Part shown: piece after piece, positions 15,381 through 24,187 of the stretch
How the letters are laid out: each line of letters starts with the position of its first letter
How positions within the stretch are numbered: position 1 is the stretch's first letter
NCBI RefSeq assembly: GCF_000236865.1
Contig: NZ_HE611016.1
Coordinates: forward strand, 255,522-319,521
Direction: 5' to 3'
From: Senegalimassilia anaerobia JC110
GTDB taxonomy: Bacteria > Actinomycetota > Coriobacteriia > Coriobacteriales > Eggerthellaceae
Length of the DNA: 64,000 nucleotides
Made by a program: the position numbers and the translations under genes
Notes under the pieces: generated by a model
Told to the model about the DNA's origin: nothing
Database searches by the model: none
Seen by the model: the letters and a program-made list of their open reading frames with translations, nothing else

Positions 15381-17201
15381 ATGGAACTTCTGCCCGGGAA
15401 CACCAAGCCGAAAGCGGACGCACGGTTTTACACACGATACGCAATAAGCGCGTTGGCGCTGCTAGCCGTGTTGTTCTGCTTCGCAAAGTTCGCAAGCACC
15501 ATGTCGATTATCGTGTTCGCATTTGTGCTTGCTTTGCTGACCGCAATAGCCACACCTACCTTCGCCTATGTGCTGTTCACCTCCAAACTACATGACCGCA
15601 CCTTGCTTAGCGAAACGGGATATATCGCGAAAATCACTCGAGGCAAAATCCTGCGCATCCTCGTCTCGTTCGTGCTTTCTGTTTTTGCGATAGCCAGCTT
15701 GCTGTTGTCGGTTGTTCGATGGGGACAACTGGAATGGGTAATCGCGATTGTTGGCGTCATCATTTGCCCGTTCGCGTTCATGCTGGCGAACAAAATCTCG
15801 GCACACGAGTTCAAGCTTGTTTTCGAGAAAACCGGAACACTGCTGCTTGGAGGGTTGCTTCTGATGGCGGCTCTTGGCATCGCTTCGGCCGTCGTGGTCG
15901 TGAACACCGCTGCGCCTCAGGTCAATAGCGTTCTCGAATGTTTCTTAGCTCACGAGAATCCCTTCGGCGAATCCTCGTCGACATTGTTGGCAGATGCCGG
16001 TTTAGTGACGACATACACCGACACGGTGATGTCTTGTTTGCTATCCCATATCGCCGATGCATCGTGGAGCGGATACGTTGGCCTGCAGATCGCCCTGCTA
16101 GTTTGTTCGCTTGGCGGCTTCGTCAACCTGCTATGCACCTGCATGATGCCCGATTGCGTTATCGAGTTGTTCTTGCCGCTTGCCGACGTGGGCGAACCAG
16201 AGGAACGCATTCAGCAGCGCAAGTTACAACCTGGACTGATTGCGCTTGCAGCCATCCTGGCAGTAGCCCCTATAGCAGCGGCATTGTGGGCCGACGCGAA
16301 AGCTAAGGAGATAGAGTCGATTGACGGCGTTTCGCAAGGAAAGCAGCTTGTGCGGGATCAAATCGGTAAAGCAGTTTACGTCATCGACGGAAAGACGTAC
16401 GACCAAGAAGCTGTCGAGATGGTGCTGTCCGACCTGTCGGGTGAAACCTCGCAGTTAACCAATCGCGTGCAAAACACGCTTGTGCCTTTGGTTAACGCTG
16501 CCTTCGATAAGCGGATCGAGAACATTGATAACTATCTTGATTGGTATTACTCGCTTCCGGCTGACTACGAACGAGTGATTCGCGTATTCACCGGTAGTCT
16601 AGAAGAAGGACTGCGAAACCAACTCTCAACGTCGCTTTCCCAGGGCATCGATGATTCGGGGCTCAACGATGAAATGCAAGCCTGCGCTGAGCAAGCAGCA
16701 CAACTGCAGGAAAAGCTCAAGAACAGGCTTGCGGATTGCGAGGTGACCAACGTTCCTGATTGGCTTCAAAAGCCAGCAGAGTTCAACCCTCAACGATTGA
16801 CGGAAATCCAAAAGCCTTCTGAACAACTTATGGAAGACAGCCAGCGAATCGCTACCAGCGTCGGGGCAGGCGCGGTCGGCGGCTTCGTTGCAAAGAAAGT
16901 TGTCGATCGAGTTGTTGGAGAAAAAGCATTTGCGAAGATGACGACGACGCTTGCGAGGTCATTGGGACTGAAAACCGCGTCATCGGCAATCGGCAGTGTA
17001 ACAGGAAGCGTTGTGCCCGGTGCTGGTAACGTTGCGGGTTTTGTAGCCGGAACCGCAATCGGAACCGGCATCGATTTCGCCATCTTAAAAGCCGATGAAA
17101 CGCAAAACCGTCAAACCTACCACGATGAGATTGCGGAAATTATCGAGCAGCAACGAGCAGAAGCCCTAGCAGCGCTCCCCCAAGCGCCTCGGGCGGAGTA
17201 A
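15381..17201 (+). CDS. Large membrane protein of unknown function with glycine-rich hydrophobic C-terminus
   Basis: 606 residues, not assigned to a family. About six transmembrane segments lie in the first ~295 residues (starts near 20, 42, 88, 116, 152 and 230, plus one near 280). A predicted extracytoplasmic helical region follows at ~300-490, with NYLDWYYSLPADYERVIRVF and a Gln/Glu-rich coiled coil. Then comes a Gly/Ala/Val-rich region at ~500-570 (GAGAVGGFVAKKVV, GSVVPGAGNVAGFVAGTAIG) that could insert into a membrane, and a charged tail. The start is ATG 15381 behind AAGGAAGGAC. It is divergent from, and probably repressed by, the XRE regulator. A membrane-active or stress role is only a guess. 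Confidence 0.7.
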   Translation: MELLPGNTKPKADARFYTRYAISALALLAVLFCFAKFASTMSIIVFAFVLALLTAIATPTFAYVLFTSKLHDRTLLSETGYIAKITRGKILRILVSFVLSVFAIASLLLSVVRWGQLEWVIAIVGVIICPFAFMLANKISAHEFKLVFEKTGTLLLGGLLLMAALGIASAVVVVNTAAPQVNSVLECFLAHENPFGESSSTLLADAGLVTTYTDTVMSCLLSHIADASWSGYVGLQIALLVCSLGGFVNLLCTCMMPDCVIELFLPLADVGEPEERIQQRKLQPGLIALAAILAVAPIAAALWADAKAKEIESIDGVSQGKQLVRDQIGKAVYVIDGKTYDQEAVEMVLSDLSGETSQLTNRVQNTLVPLVNAAFDKRIENIDNYLDWYYSLPADYERVIRVFTGSLEEGLRNQLSTSLSQGIDDSGLNDEMQACAEQAAQLQEKLKNRLADCEVTNVPDWLQKPAEFNPQRLTEIQKPSEQLMEDSQRIATSVGAGAVGGFVAKKVVDRVVGEKAFAKMTTTLARSLGLKTASSAIGSVTGSVVPGAGNVAGFVAGTAIGTGIDFAILKADETQNRQTYHDEIAEIIEQQRAEALAALPQAPRAE

Positions 17202-17292
17202 GGAATAAAAGTCGCTTATCGAAAAGGAAGCAAAAAGGTGCTTACGTTCCTAGATGAGCATTTGGCTCTATAGTCGCTATACGGCGCAACTT

Positions 17293-17326
17293 TTGGACCT
17301 TCTAATGAAAACGCTAGAAGGTCCAA
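17293..17326. terminator. Hairpin between convergent genes
   Basis: TTGGACCTTCTA and TAGAAGGTCCAA form a perfect 12-bp stem with a 10-nt loop. It lies between the ends of the membrane-protein gene and the convergent DUF4143 gene, with short T or A runs on either side. It probably terminates in both directions. Confidence 0.6.
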
Positions 17327-17349
17327 TTAAGTTTAGCGGCTCGAGCGTC

Positions 17350-18501
17350 CTATCCCAGCAACCACTTCCAGGCTGGCACAACGTGAATCATGCCTTCGGG
17401 GACGTTGATGTTTGATTCTTCGTCGAGTGTTATTATGGTTGCGGCGTTCTTTTCGAAGCGCGCCATGGCTTCTTGCAGCGCGGAGACTTCGCGCTGGCGC
17501 GTAGCTTCGTTTTTCATGCTCAGAGACACTTGTATCAGCTCGTAGGCAATTCCGAACGCCTCATCGCCTTCGATGAAGTCTATCTCCTTGCCGGATTTTA
17601 GCTTCAGCAACGCGATAGAGTCCACGCGGGAAGATGCGCGACGCCTCATTTCCAGGTACACAGCCGTCTCAAGCGCTCTGGTCAGGCCATCGCTTGTTGC
17701 AGGAGCCAGCGCGCACAGCAAACCGGGGTCTTCCGCGTACACCTTGAAGCCGCCCAGGCGAACCTTTTGCGCGGAATGGGTGAACTCGTACACCTGGTGA
17801 AGCAGATGCGCGTCTTCGAAGGCGTCGATGATGGCAGAAATGGTTGCGCGCCCGGGCGAATAGCCTGCGCTTCTGCTCATGCCGTCTATCTTGCTGATGG
17901 AGAAATCGCGTCCGCTTGAAGCGAGCGAGATTCTTGCCAGGTTTCGCGCAAACGCCGCGTTCGAAAAACCGTGGCGCTCAACGACATCGCGAGCAACTGT
18001 GAACTGCGCATAGCTTTGCAGCACGCTGGCGCGCTCATTGTCATCGAGCATTTGAACGCCGGGAAAGCCACCTTGCACGGGATAATCCTGACATGCCCGC
18101 TTCAGAAGCGATTGCTGTTCTTTGTCGAACATTCCTTGTTGATCTTCGAGCACGTGGTGGTAGCGGGCGTATTCGCGAAAACTAAACGGAAGCAGCTCGT
18201 AGGCGATCGATCTGCCGCGAAATTCCGCTGCTACATCGGTGGAAAGCATACGGGATGACGACCCCGTTACGTACATGGTGATTTTTTCGGTATCGACGAT
18301 GCGCCGCGCAGCAATATCCCAATTGGGAACTTCCTGGATTTCGTCGAAGAAGAGGAAAGTCCCTTGTGAGCGGCTTGATGGGTGCAGTTCGAAAAAAGTT
18401 TCCAGCACTTCGTCGATAGTAGAGGCCGTGAAGGGGCGAACGCGATCGTCGTCGAAATTGAAGTAACAGTTTTTATCAGCTTTCGCCTGAAACTGTAACA
18501 A
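17350..18501 (-). pseudogene. DUF4143-type AAA ATPase lacking its Walker A region
   Basis: The 383-codon frame matches the ATPase/DUF4143 family from the YxNFDDxR block onwards: Walker B TFLFFDEIQEVPNW, the sensor segment YVTGSSSRML, LLPFSFREY, DYPVQGGFP and a C-terminal domain with SGKEIDFIEGDEAF. The usual first ~45 residues with the GxRRxGKT P-loop are absent. The frame upstream of the apparent TTG start is unrelated. Without a P-loop, nucleotide binding is unlikely. The rest of the frame is intact, so the truncation looks recent. Confidence 0.72.
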
Positions 18502-18575
18502 TCTGTTACAGGTTTGGCAGGCTACCGGGATGAGCGTCCTTGGTAGGTTACGCTTCGCTTGGCCTTCAGACGCGC

Positions 18576-18612
18576 GAAACCCGCAGGTGAGGAATCCCTA
18601 CCTGCGGGTTTC
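18576..18612. terminator. Strong hairpin terminator
   Basis: GAAACCCGCAGGT and ACCTGCGGGTTTC form a perfect 13-bp stem with an 11-nt loop. It lies 82 nt beyond the cytochrome gene's stop, so on the minus strand it ends the flavoprotein-cytochrome transcript. Confidence 0.75.
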
Positions 18613-18693
18613 GTGTTTGTGCGCTCCTGTTGGGCATGACGGTTGCTTGCGTGCGCTCGAAGCGGCTAGCTTGCGGTCGCTTCTGCCAGCAGC

Positions 18694-19395
18694 TTACTGC
18701 TCGTCGGTTATGCCGGCGGCTTCCTCGAGCAGCTTGCTGTCGGTGTAGCTCAGCCAGCCGTCGGGTACCACGGCGTCGGTGTGGCACTGCGTGCAGTAGT
18801 TCACGCTGGCGCGGTGCGCTTTATGGCACGTGGTGCACTTCTGCTCACCGTGCTGCGGGGTGTGCGGGTTGATCTTGCCCATCCACGCCGTCTTTTTCAC
18901 CAGTTCGTCACGACCGTAAGGGTGGCAGCTCGTGTTCATGCAGAACTCGTCGGAGTTCTCAAGACCGCGCGCCTCCACCAGCTGCGTGGACGTGCGCTCG
19001 CCAAGCGGGCTGTCGTAGTTGCCGGTGACCCACTCGGCGCCCTCGGTCATCTGCTCGTCAAGCTGCGGCACGTGGCAGTCCATGCAGGTTTTGCCCGCCT
19101 GATTGTGCACGGCGGCCAACATGCTGCTGGCGTCCTCGACCTCGTTGCCCCACTTGTCGGTTGCCGGCTGCCCCGGCGTGGCCTCGAACGTGGGCAGGTA
19201 GGGGTCCATCGGGTCGTGGCAGATGGCGTTGCAAAAGCTCGGCTGCTCGTGCCACACCATGAAGCCGGCGCCGGCCACCACCAGAACGACCGCGATGCAG
19301 CCGAGCGTGATGCCCAGGCGCTTGCGCTTCTCCATCGGGCGTTTGGCCGCCGGCTGCGACGCCTCTTCGCGTTTCGTCTCTTCGGATTCGCTCAT
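18694..19395 (-). CDS. Membrane-anchored pentaheme cytochrome c
   Basis: 233 residues with an uncleaved N-terminal membrane helix (~28-48) and five haem-binding motifs: CNAICH (C-x3-CH), CMDCH, CMNTSCH (C-x4-CH), CTTCH and CTQCH. The two long-spaced motifs are unusual, but they look genuine because each keeps the terminal CH. It starts 30 nt after the Tat-exported flavoprotein and is surely its electron donor. Together they make a menaquinol-to-substrate chain outside the membrane, as in the respiratory reductases abundant in Eggerthellaceae. Confidence 0.9.
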   Translation of the reverse strand: MSESEETKREEASQPAAKRPMEKRKRLGITLGCIAVVLVVAGAGFMVWHEQPSFCNAICHDPMDPYLPTFEATPGQPATDKWGNEVEDASSMLAAVHNQAGKTCMDCHVPQLDEQMTEGAEWVTGNYDSPLGERTSTQLVEARGLENSDEFCMNTSCHPYGRDELVKKTAWMGKINPHTPQHGEQKCTTCHKAHRASVNYCTQCHTDAVVPDGWLSYTDSKLLEEAAGITDEQ

Positions 19396-19425
19396 CGCTT
19401 ACTTCCTTTCCAACGCGCTCGGCGC

Positions 19426-21069
19426 CTACGCGATGCCCAGTACGTTGCGTACGGCGATGCGGCCGAACGCGCAGCATTCGCCCAGGTTGCCGCCGCCGTT
19501 GTACATGTCGCACCACACGCTGCCGAACTCGCCGGCGCTGTAGAGGTTGGGGATCACATCGCCGTTAAGGTCGAGAATCTGCGCATGCTCGTTGCGGCGC
19601 GGGCCGCCGTCGGTGTTGAGCATCGTGGTCGAGCAGTGGCACGCATGGAACGGGGCGCCCTTGATCGGGGTCAGCGTCTTAGCCGGACGGAAGAACGCCG
19701 GGTCGCTGCCGTCTTCGCAGTACTGATTCCACTGCGCCACGGTCTTCACCAGCTCGTCTTTGTTGATGCCCGCCTTGTCGGCCAGCTCCTCGATGGTGTC
19801 GGCCGTGTAGCCATAGCCCTCGCTCGACGGCTCGAAGTTCGGAGCCGTCGAGTAGGCCATCATCTTCTTGTAGCCCTCGTCATCCAGGATGTACCACGTG
19901 GTCTTCGGCATGGGCAGGTGCGGCCATTCGCCGCCGAACTGCATGTGGCCATGGCGGCTGCCCACGTTGATGTTGAGCGGATTCTGGTCGATGACCTCCC
20001 AGTCGTGCTCATGGTCGGAATCCCAGTCCATAAAGAAGCGGCGGCCGTTTTCGGCCACGGTGATGCCGAATTGCTTGGGCGTGCGCATGGTCACGTCTTC
20101 GCCCTCGATGGGGCTGACGCTCGTCCACATGCCCGCGCAGCTGTTCATGTGCCACATGTCGGCGCCGATGCGGGCGCAGATGTAGTGGCCGTCGCCAGTG
20201 TTCATGCGGCCGGCGATGCAGCGCGCAGTGGCGGCGGACAGGTAGTCGGCGCGCATCTGCTTGTTGTTCTCGAAACCGCCGCAGCACATGATGACGCCCT
20301 TATTGGCCTTCACGTACACGGTCTGGCCCTCATAGGTGTACACGCCGCCGAGGACGGCCTTGCTCTCGGGGTCCTGGATGAGCGCGGTAAGCGGAGCGTT
20401 CAGCTTGTGCGTGATGTTGGGGTTTTCCGCGAACACCGAGTTTACAAACTTGATGACGTGGTCGTACTTTTCGTCCTGGAAGAACAGCACGCCCAGGTTG
20501 TAGCCGTGCGGCAGCTCGGCATACTCGGGGTAGCACGTATCGCCGGTGCCGGGATGGAAGTGCGTGGTTGCCTTGATATAGCTGTCCTGGAACCCGGGCA
20601 GGCTTTCCAGCCACGTGCGATTCTCGTGGATGCCCTCGGCGAACGCATCGAGCACCGCGTCGGGCGTGTTGTCCATCTCGCCGCGCAGCTCGTAGAGGTA
20701 CTGGCGGAAGCCTTCGGCGTGCTCGTCGTCGGTCCACAGCACGCGACCGGCGGAAAACGGGCTGTCGCCGTCGCCGAGCACGAGCGCGCCTTTCTCGAGC
20801 AGCAGCGCCTTGGCGCCGTTGCCCTCGGTGGCCACCGTTGCCGCAGCCACTTGACCGGCCAGGCCGCCGCCCACGATGAGCACGTCGGTTTCCTCGTCCC
20901 AATCGATCTCGCCGATCGACTGCGCGAAGTTGTTCTTGTTGGGTTCCTTGCCCTTTGCGGAGCATCCGCCGAGCGCGGCGGCCGCGGCGCCAGCGAGCAC
21001 GGTCGCGCCCGCCGCCTTGATGAAGCCGCGACGCGACTGCGTCAGGTTCAAATCAGCCATCGAATCCAT
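19426..21069 (-). CDS. Tat-exported FAD-dependent reductase (fumarate reductase/urocanate reductase-like flavoprotein)
   Basis: 547 residues. The Tat signal is SRRGFIKAAG, then an Ala-rich stretch ending in LGGCSA, which looks like a lipobox. The FAD Rossmann motif is DVLIVGGGLAGQVAAA, followed by LLLEKG. The body follows the flavocytochrome c / FAD-binding-2 family, with a C-terminal GGPRRN...LYSAGEFGSVW FAD-contact block. The start is ATG 21069 behind AAAGGGACGAAG. It probably reduces an activated C=C bond using electrons from the pentaheme cytochrome at 18694. The substrate cannot be told from the sequence. The divergent LuxR gene at 21494 is its likely regulator. Confidence 0.88.
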   Translation of the reverse strand: MDSMADLNLTQSRRGFIKAAGATVLAGAAAAALGGCSAKGKEPNKNNFAQSIGEIDWDEETDVLIVGGGLAGQVAAATVATEGNGAKALLLEKGALVLGDGDSPFSAGRVLWTDDEHAEGFRQYLYELRGEMDNTPDAVLDAFAEGIHENRTWLESLPGFQDSYIKATTHFHPGTGDTCYPEYAELPHGYNLGVLFFQDEKYDHVIKFVNSVFAENPNITHKLNAPLTALIQDPESKAVLGGVYTYEGQTVYVKANKGVIMCCGGFENNKQMRADYLSAATARCIAGRMNTGDGHYICARIGADMWHMNSCAGMWTSVSPIEGEDVTMRTPKQFGITVAENGRRFFMDWDSDHEHDWEVIDQNPLNINVGSRHGHMQFGGEWPHLPMPKTTWYILDDEGYKKMMAYSTAPNFEPSSEGYGYTADTIEELADKAGINKDELVKTVAQWNQYCEDGSDPAFFRPAKTLTPIKGAPFHACHCSTTMLNTDGGPRRNEHAQILDLNGDVIPNLYSAGEFGSVWCDMYNGGGNLGECCAFGRIAVRNVLGIA

Positions 21070-21493
21070 CTTCGTCCCTTTCCGTGAATTCCGATTCCCA
21101 CGTCTGTGGCTGATAGGAACGATACGCAAGCCGGCTGAGGGAATCGTCACCCGCACCTGGGGTAACGCATGCGTCAAAGCGGGTGAAATAGGGGGTACCC
21201 GAAGAGGGGGAGAAGCGCATTTCCGCAGGTGAGCGCTGCTTGCCGGAGACGGGGTGGCGTTTCCGGCAAGCGGTAGAAGCGAAAGTTGCGAAATATAGCG
21301 AAGGGCGGGCGTGCCATTCGGGTTCTAGGCTTTTTGACCAACTGCGGCCATTCGTCGGAGTTTCTGAAACGACTTGACTTCGGCTGCAGAGTGGCAAATT
21401 GATTGACGAGATAGTCGGAGAATGCTATTTGCCCCGCATATCTGCATGCTATTATGCCTGCAGCACATTTCAAATATTACAGGAGTGAGGAAC

Positions 21494-23017
21494 ATGGAAC
21501 GCAGCAGCGCGAGATCATCTTGCGGCAAGGTTGCTGGCGGAATGGTCGCAAAGGTCCAGGAACCGCGCGAACGAAAAGCGGATGGGCGAAAGGCCGCGGC
21601 AGCATCGGACGTTCCCGCAAAGGCGATAGCCGCAGCAGGGAAAACCCCTTCTGCGTCGGACAAGCCACGTTGGACGTCCATCGGCATCTGCTGCACGCTT
21701 GCATGGGCGTTCCTTATCAACGCAGCAGGTGGAGAAGCGCCTACTGGCCAGCTTTCATGGCAAGTATCCTATTTCGCGTTAGCGCTGGCCATGGTGGCCT
21801 TCGGCTTCATCGCCCGCAGCAAACCCGCCTTCGTGGAATCCCCGATGGCGGGCTACGTTGCCGCCGCCATCGGCGCGCTTGGCGCCGCGGCGCTGTTGTT
21901 CTCCAGCGTCACGCCCGACCTCGATGCGCTTGAATACCCCGCCACCATCGTGTGCTCGTGCGTGCTTGGCTGGCTGTACCTGCAGTGGGGCATGTTTTAC
22001 GCGCGCGTGAACCTGCGAACGGCCATCGGCTGCCTGTTCATCGGCAACATTGCCGCATCGGTGCTGAAGTGCGCAGCGCATTTCAGCCCGTTTCCGCTCA
22101 TGTGCGCCATCACCATGGCGCTGCCCGTGGCATCGGTGCTGCTGTGCCGCATTTCGCTTATCGATGCGCCGGTGGGCGGCCGCGCCGCCGTGCGGTTCGA
22201 GTCGCATAACCTGCGCGGCCTCTGGAAAGTGGCGGTTGCGGCGGCGGTGCTCAGCTACGTTACCGCGTTTCTGGTGGGCACGTCGTTCGGCAACCAAAGC
22301 GCGGCGACGGCCGACGTGTTCCTGCTCGGCCGCGCGTTCGAGGTGCTTATCTCGGGCGTGGTGCTGGCCGTGGTGATTGGCGCGAAGCGGGCGTTCAACT
22401 TCGCGCAGCTGTGGCGCATCGTGCTGGCGGTTCTGGCTGTCGACGTGCTCAGCCAGGCGTTGCTGCCGCAGATCACGTTCATTCGCTGCGTGGAAAGCAG
22501 CGCATGGGACTTGCTGGTGCTGTTCACATGGCTGACCGTCATCGACATTGCGCGCCACGCAAAGGCCGACCGCAACGTGGTCATCGGCGTAGGCTGGGCC
22601 GTGTACGCGGCTTCCTTTGCTGCAGGATCGGTGCATTCGAGCTGGTTTTCGCTAGGGCATTCCGGTATGGCGTTCACCACGCTGCTGATGTTTGCGCTGG
22701 CCATGGTGGGCACGTTCTTCTTGGAAGTGCGCGACCAGGACACCAAATGGATCTTCGCCGAGTTGTCCGGCGAACGCGTGAGCGCCCCGCAAGACCATCG
22801 CAGCATCGACGAGCGTTGCGATGCCATCGGCGCCGAACGCAGCCTAACGCCGCGCGAGCTTGAGGTGATGAAGATGCTGTGCAAGGGCCGCACGAAGTCC
22901 TACATCGCAGAAACGCTGTACCTGACAGAGAACACCGTGCGCAGCCACGCCAAGCACATTTACACGAAGCTCGATGTGCACAGCAAGCAAGAGCTCATGG
23001 ACCTGGTAGGTGCGTAG
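21494..23017 (+). CDS. Membrane-embedded LuxR-type transcriptional regulator
   Basis: 507 residues. After a charged N-terminus there are about ten to twelve transmembrane helices (~60-420). A C-terminal LuxR/GerE HTH follows: LTPRELEVMKMLCKGRTKSY, then IAETLYLTENTVRSHAKHIY and TKLDVHSKQELMDLV. This MFS-like sensor plus HTH layout is typical of Eggerthellaceae, where such genes sit beside single respiratory reductases. It is divergent from the flavoprotein-cytochrome operon, which suggests that it senses the substrate and switches on that operon. The start is ATG 21494 behind AGGAGTGAGG. Confidence 0.88.
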   Translation: MERSSARSSCGKVAGGMVAKVQEPRERKADGRKAAAASDVPAKAIAAAGKTPSASDKPRWTSIGICCTLAWAFLINAAGGEAPTGQLSWQVSYFALALAMVAFGFIARSKPAFVESPMAGYVAAAIGALGAAALLFSSVTPDLDALEYPATIVCSCVLGWLYLQWGMFYARVNLRTAIGCLFIGNIAASVLKCAAHFSPFPLMCAITMALPVASVLLCRISLIDAPVGGRAAVRFESHNLRGLWKVAVAAAVLSYVTAFLVGTSFGNQSAATADVFLLGRAFEVLISGVVLAVVIGAKRAFNFAQLWRIVLAVLAVDVLSQALLPQITFIRCVESSAWDLLVLFTWLTVIDIARHAKADRNVVIGVGWAVYAASFAAGSVHSSWFSLGHSGMAFTTLLMFALAMVGTFFLEVRDQDTKWIFAELSGERVSAPQDHRSIDERCDAIGAERSLTPRELEVMKMLCKGRTKSYIAETLYLTENTVRSHAKHIYTKLDVHSKQELMDLVGA

Positions 23018-23023
23018 CTGCCG

Positions 23024-23257
23024 TCACCTTGCGTTGATAAGTCGTCGGGCGTAGCGATTGGCCTGGCCAACATTGACGGCAGCAATCAGCTTGTTTTCGG
23101 AAGGGTGTGCTGCTGCGTAGGCGTTTTTGATTGCATTGCGGTCCGTGGCGGCTATGTTCGCGCCTCCGAAGTCCCAGCTGATACCTATGATGCCGCGCTT
23201 GAGCTAGTCTGCTGCGTAAACCCCACCGCGCCCCGCGCGAATCATATAAGCTCCCAT
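23024..23257 (-). pseudogene. N-terminal domain fragment of an Mrr-type restriction endonuclease
   Basis: The minus strand reads MGAYMIRAGRGGVYAAD, a TAG stop, then LKRGIIGISWDFGGANIAAT, DRNAIKNAYAAAHP and KLIAAVNVGQANRYARRLI. This is the family's N-terminal domain (WMxRAGRGGxYxxxFLxxGxxxIGW). It has a proper RBS-like AGGTGG and ATG, but one in-frame stop, and ends after about 75 codons where the catalytic part should continue. The catalytic part appears 11 kb away at 11669-11956 on the same strand. Confidence 0.72.
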
Positions 23258-23306
23258 GGTCCACCTGCTTTTCGGTCGTTATTAGTTCGCATTATCCTAC
23301 CGGGCC

Positions 23307-23329
23307 GAACAGGGGACGGAGGTGTGTTC
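23307..23329 (+). repeat. Dispersed palindrome family A, copy 4
   Basis: GAACAGGGGACGGAGG followed by TGTGTTC, with inverted GAAC/GTTC ends. It lies between two pseudogenes. Confidence 0.7.
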
Positions 23330-23339
23330 ACGCACTAAG

Positions 23340-23904
23340 TGAGAGACAGGTGCCCGTTGAAGTCGAGCTGCCCATAATCGTGACGGTCGGACCGGAAGCT
23401 GTGCTGAAGGCTACCTCGACCTCCCCGTCTTCCGGGCGGTCGACCCGGTTGTCCTCGAAGTGCAGCGTGCCGATGATGGCGATACGGTGCCGCTGTCGAG
23501 TTCTGGCGCCGAGCCGAACTTGCTCCCGGTGTTCTTGCCTAGCCATGCCGACAATTGGGCGTTGTCCTCGAGTGGTGCGAAGTCCACTTCGACAATCTGA
23601 TCGTTCGTGCCTGTTATAGCCGGGGAATGCCGGAGCGCAGAGGGCGCTGTGCTTGTTTGTCCACAACGAGGTGGCGATGTTGAGACAATAGTCGCTCGAG
23701 GCATTCTTTGGGTTGTCTTCGAGTATAGGGAGCATGTTTTCAACGTTCTTCCGCGTTGCCAGGGACCGATTCAAGCTCCTCGAGCGTTTTGCTCTTGGCT
23801 CCTCCGGCTAGCATCTCCAGCGCAGTGTAGAGGCGCGCTGGCAACGTGATGTAGCTTTCCGTGCCTGAGAAGTCGTCCTTGAACAAGCGAGCGACGATGG
23901 ACAT
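23340..23904 (-). pseudogene. Serpin-family protease inhibitor, frameshifted and truncated
   Basis: The minus-strand frames together read LPARLYTALEMLAGGAKSKT, LEELESVPGN, then (shifted) KNVENMLPILEDNPKN and DYCLNIATSLWTNKH, then (shifted) VDFAPLEDNAQLSAWLGKNT and GSKFGSAPELDSGTV, then (shifted) IIGTLHFEDNRVDRPEDGE. These follow the order of serpin blocks: helix-D GAKGET, IANSLW, VDF..NAxINxWVxxxT, LxNxLxFKxxW. At least three frameshifts occur, and the reactive-centre loop and C-terminus are missing. Confidence 0.68.
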
Positions 23905-24187
23905 CGGTCCGGGTTTATTTCATCTGTTTGGGACGGAGTCGGAATGTATCTTGGTGCTGCTCCTTTTGCTTGTGCTGACTTTTGCGTCGCTAGAGGTGCG
24001 GGGGATTAAGTTGTCTCAAGCGAAACAGGTGTCATAATCATGGTCTAGGTAGCTTGCGCTCATGCGACCTTCTTGCATGCGGAATGTGAACACACGGAGG
24101 TGGCTCTATGCCGCTATAGAGAAAGCCCCGATTGCGCTTGCAGCGATTACCGCCTCGCCAACTTCGATGTATCCGCCCGCCGCACAA

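Noticed and set aside
18781..21087. Long plus-strand open frame opposite the cytochrome and flavoprotein genes
   Set aside because: Haem motifs, the FAD-binding motif and the Tat signal all lie on the minus strand, so the plus-strand frame is a codon-bias shadow.
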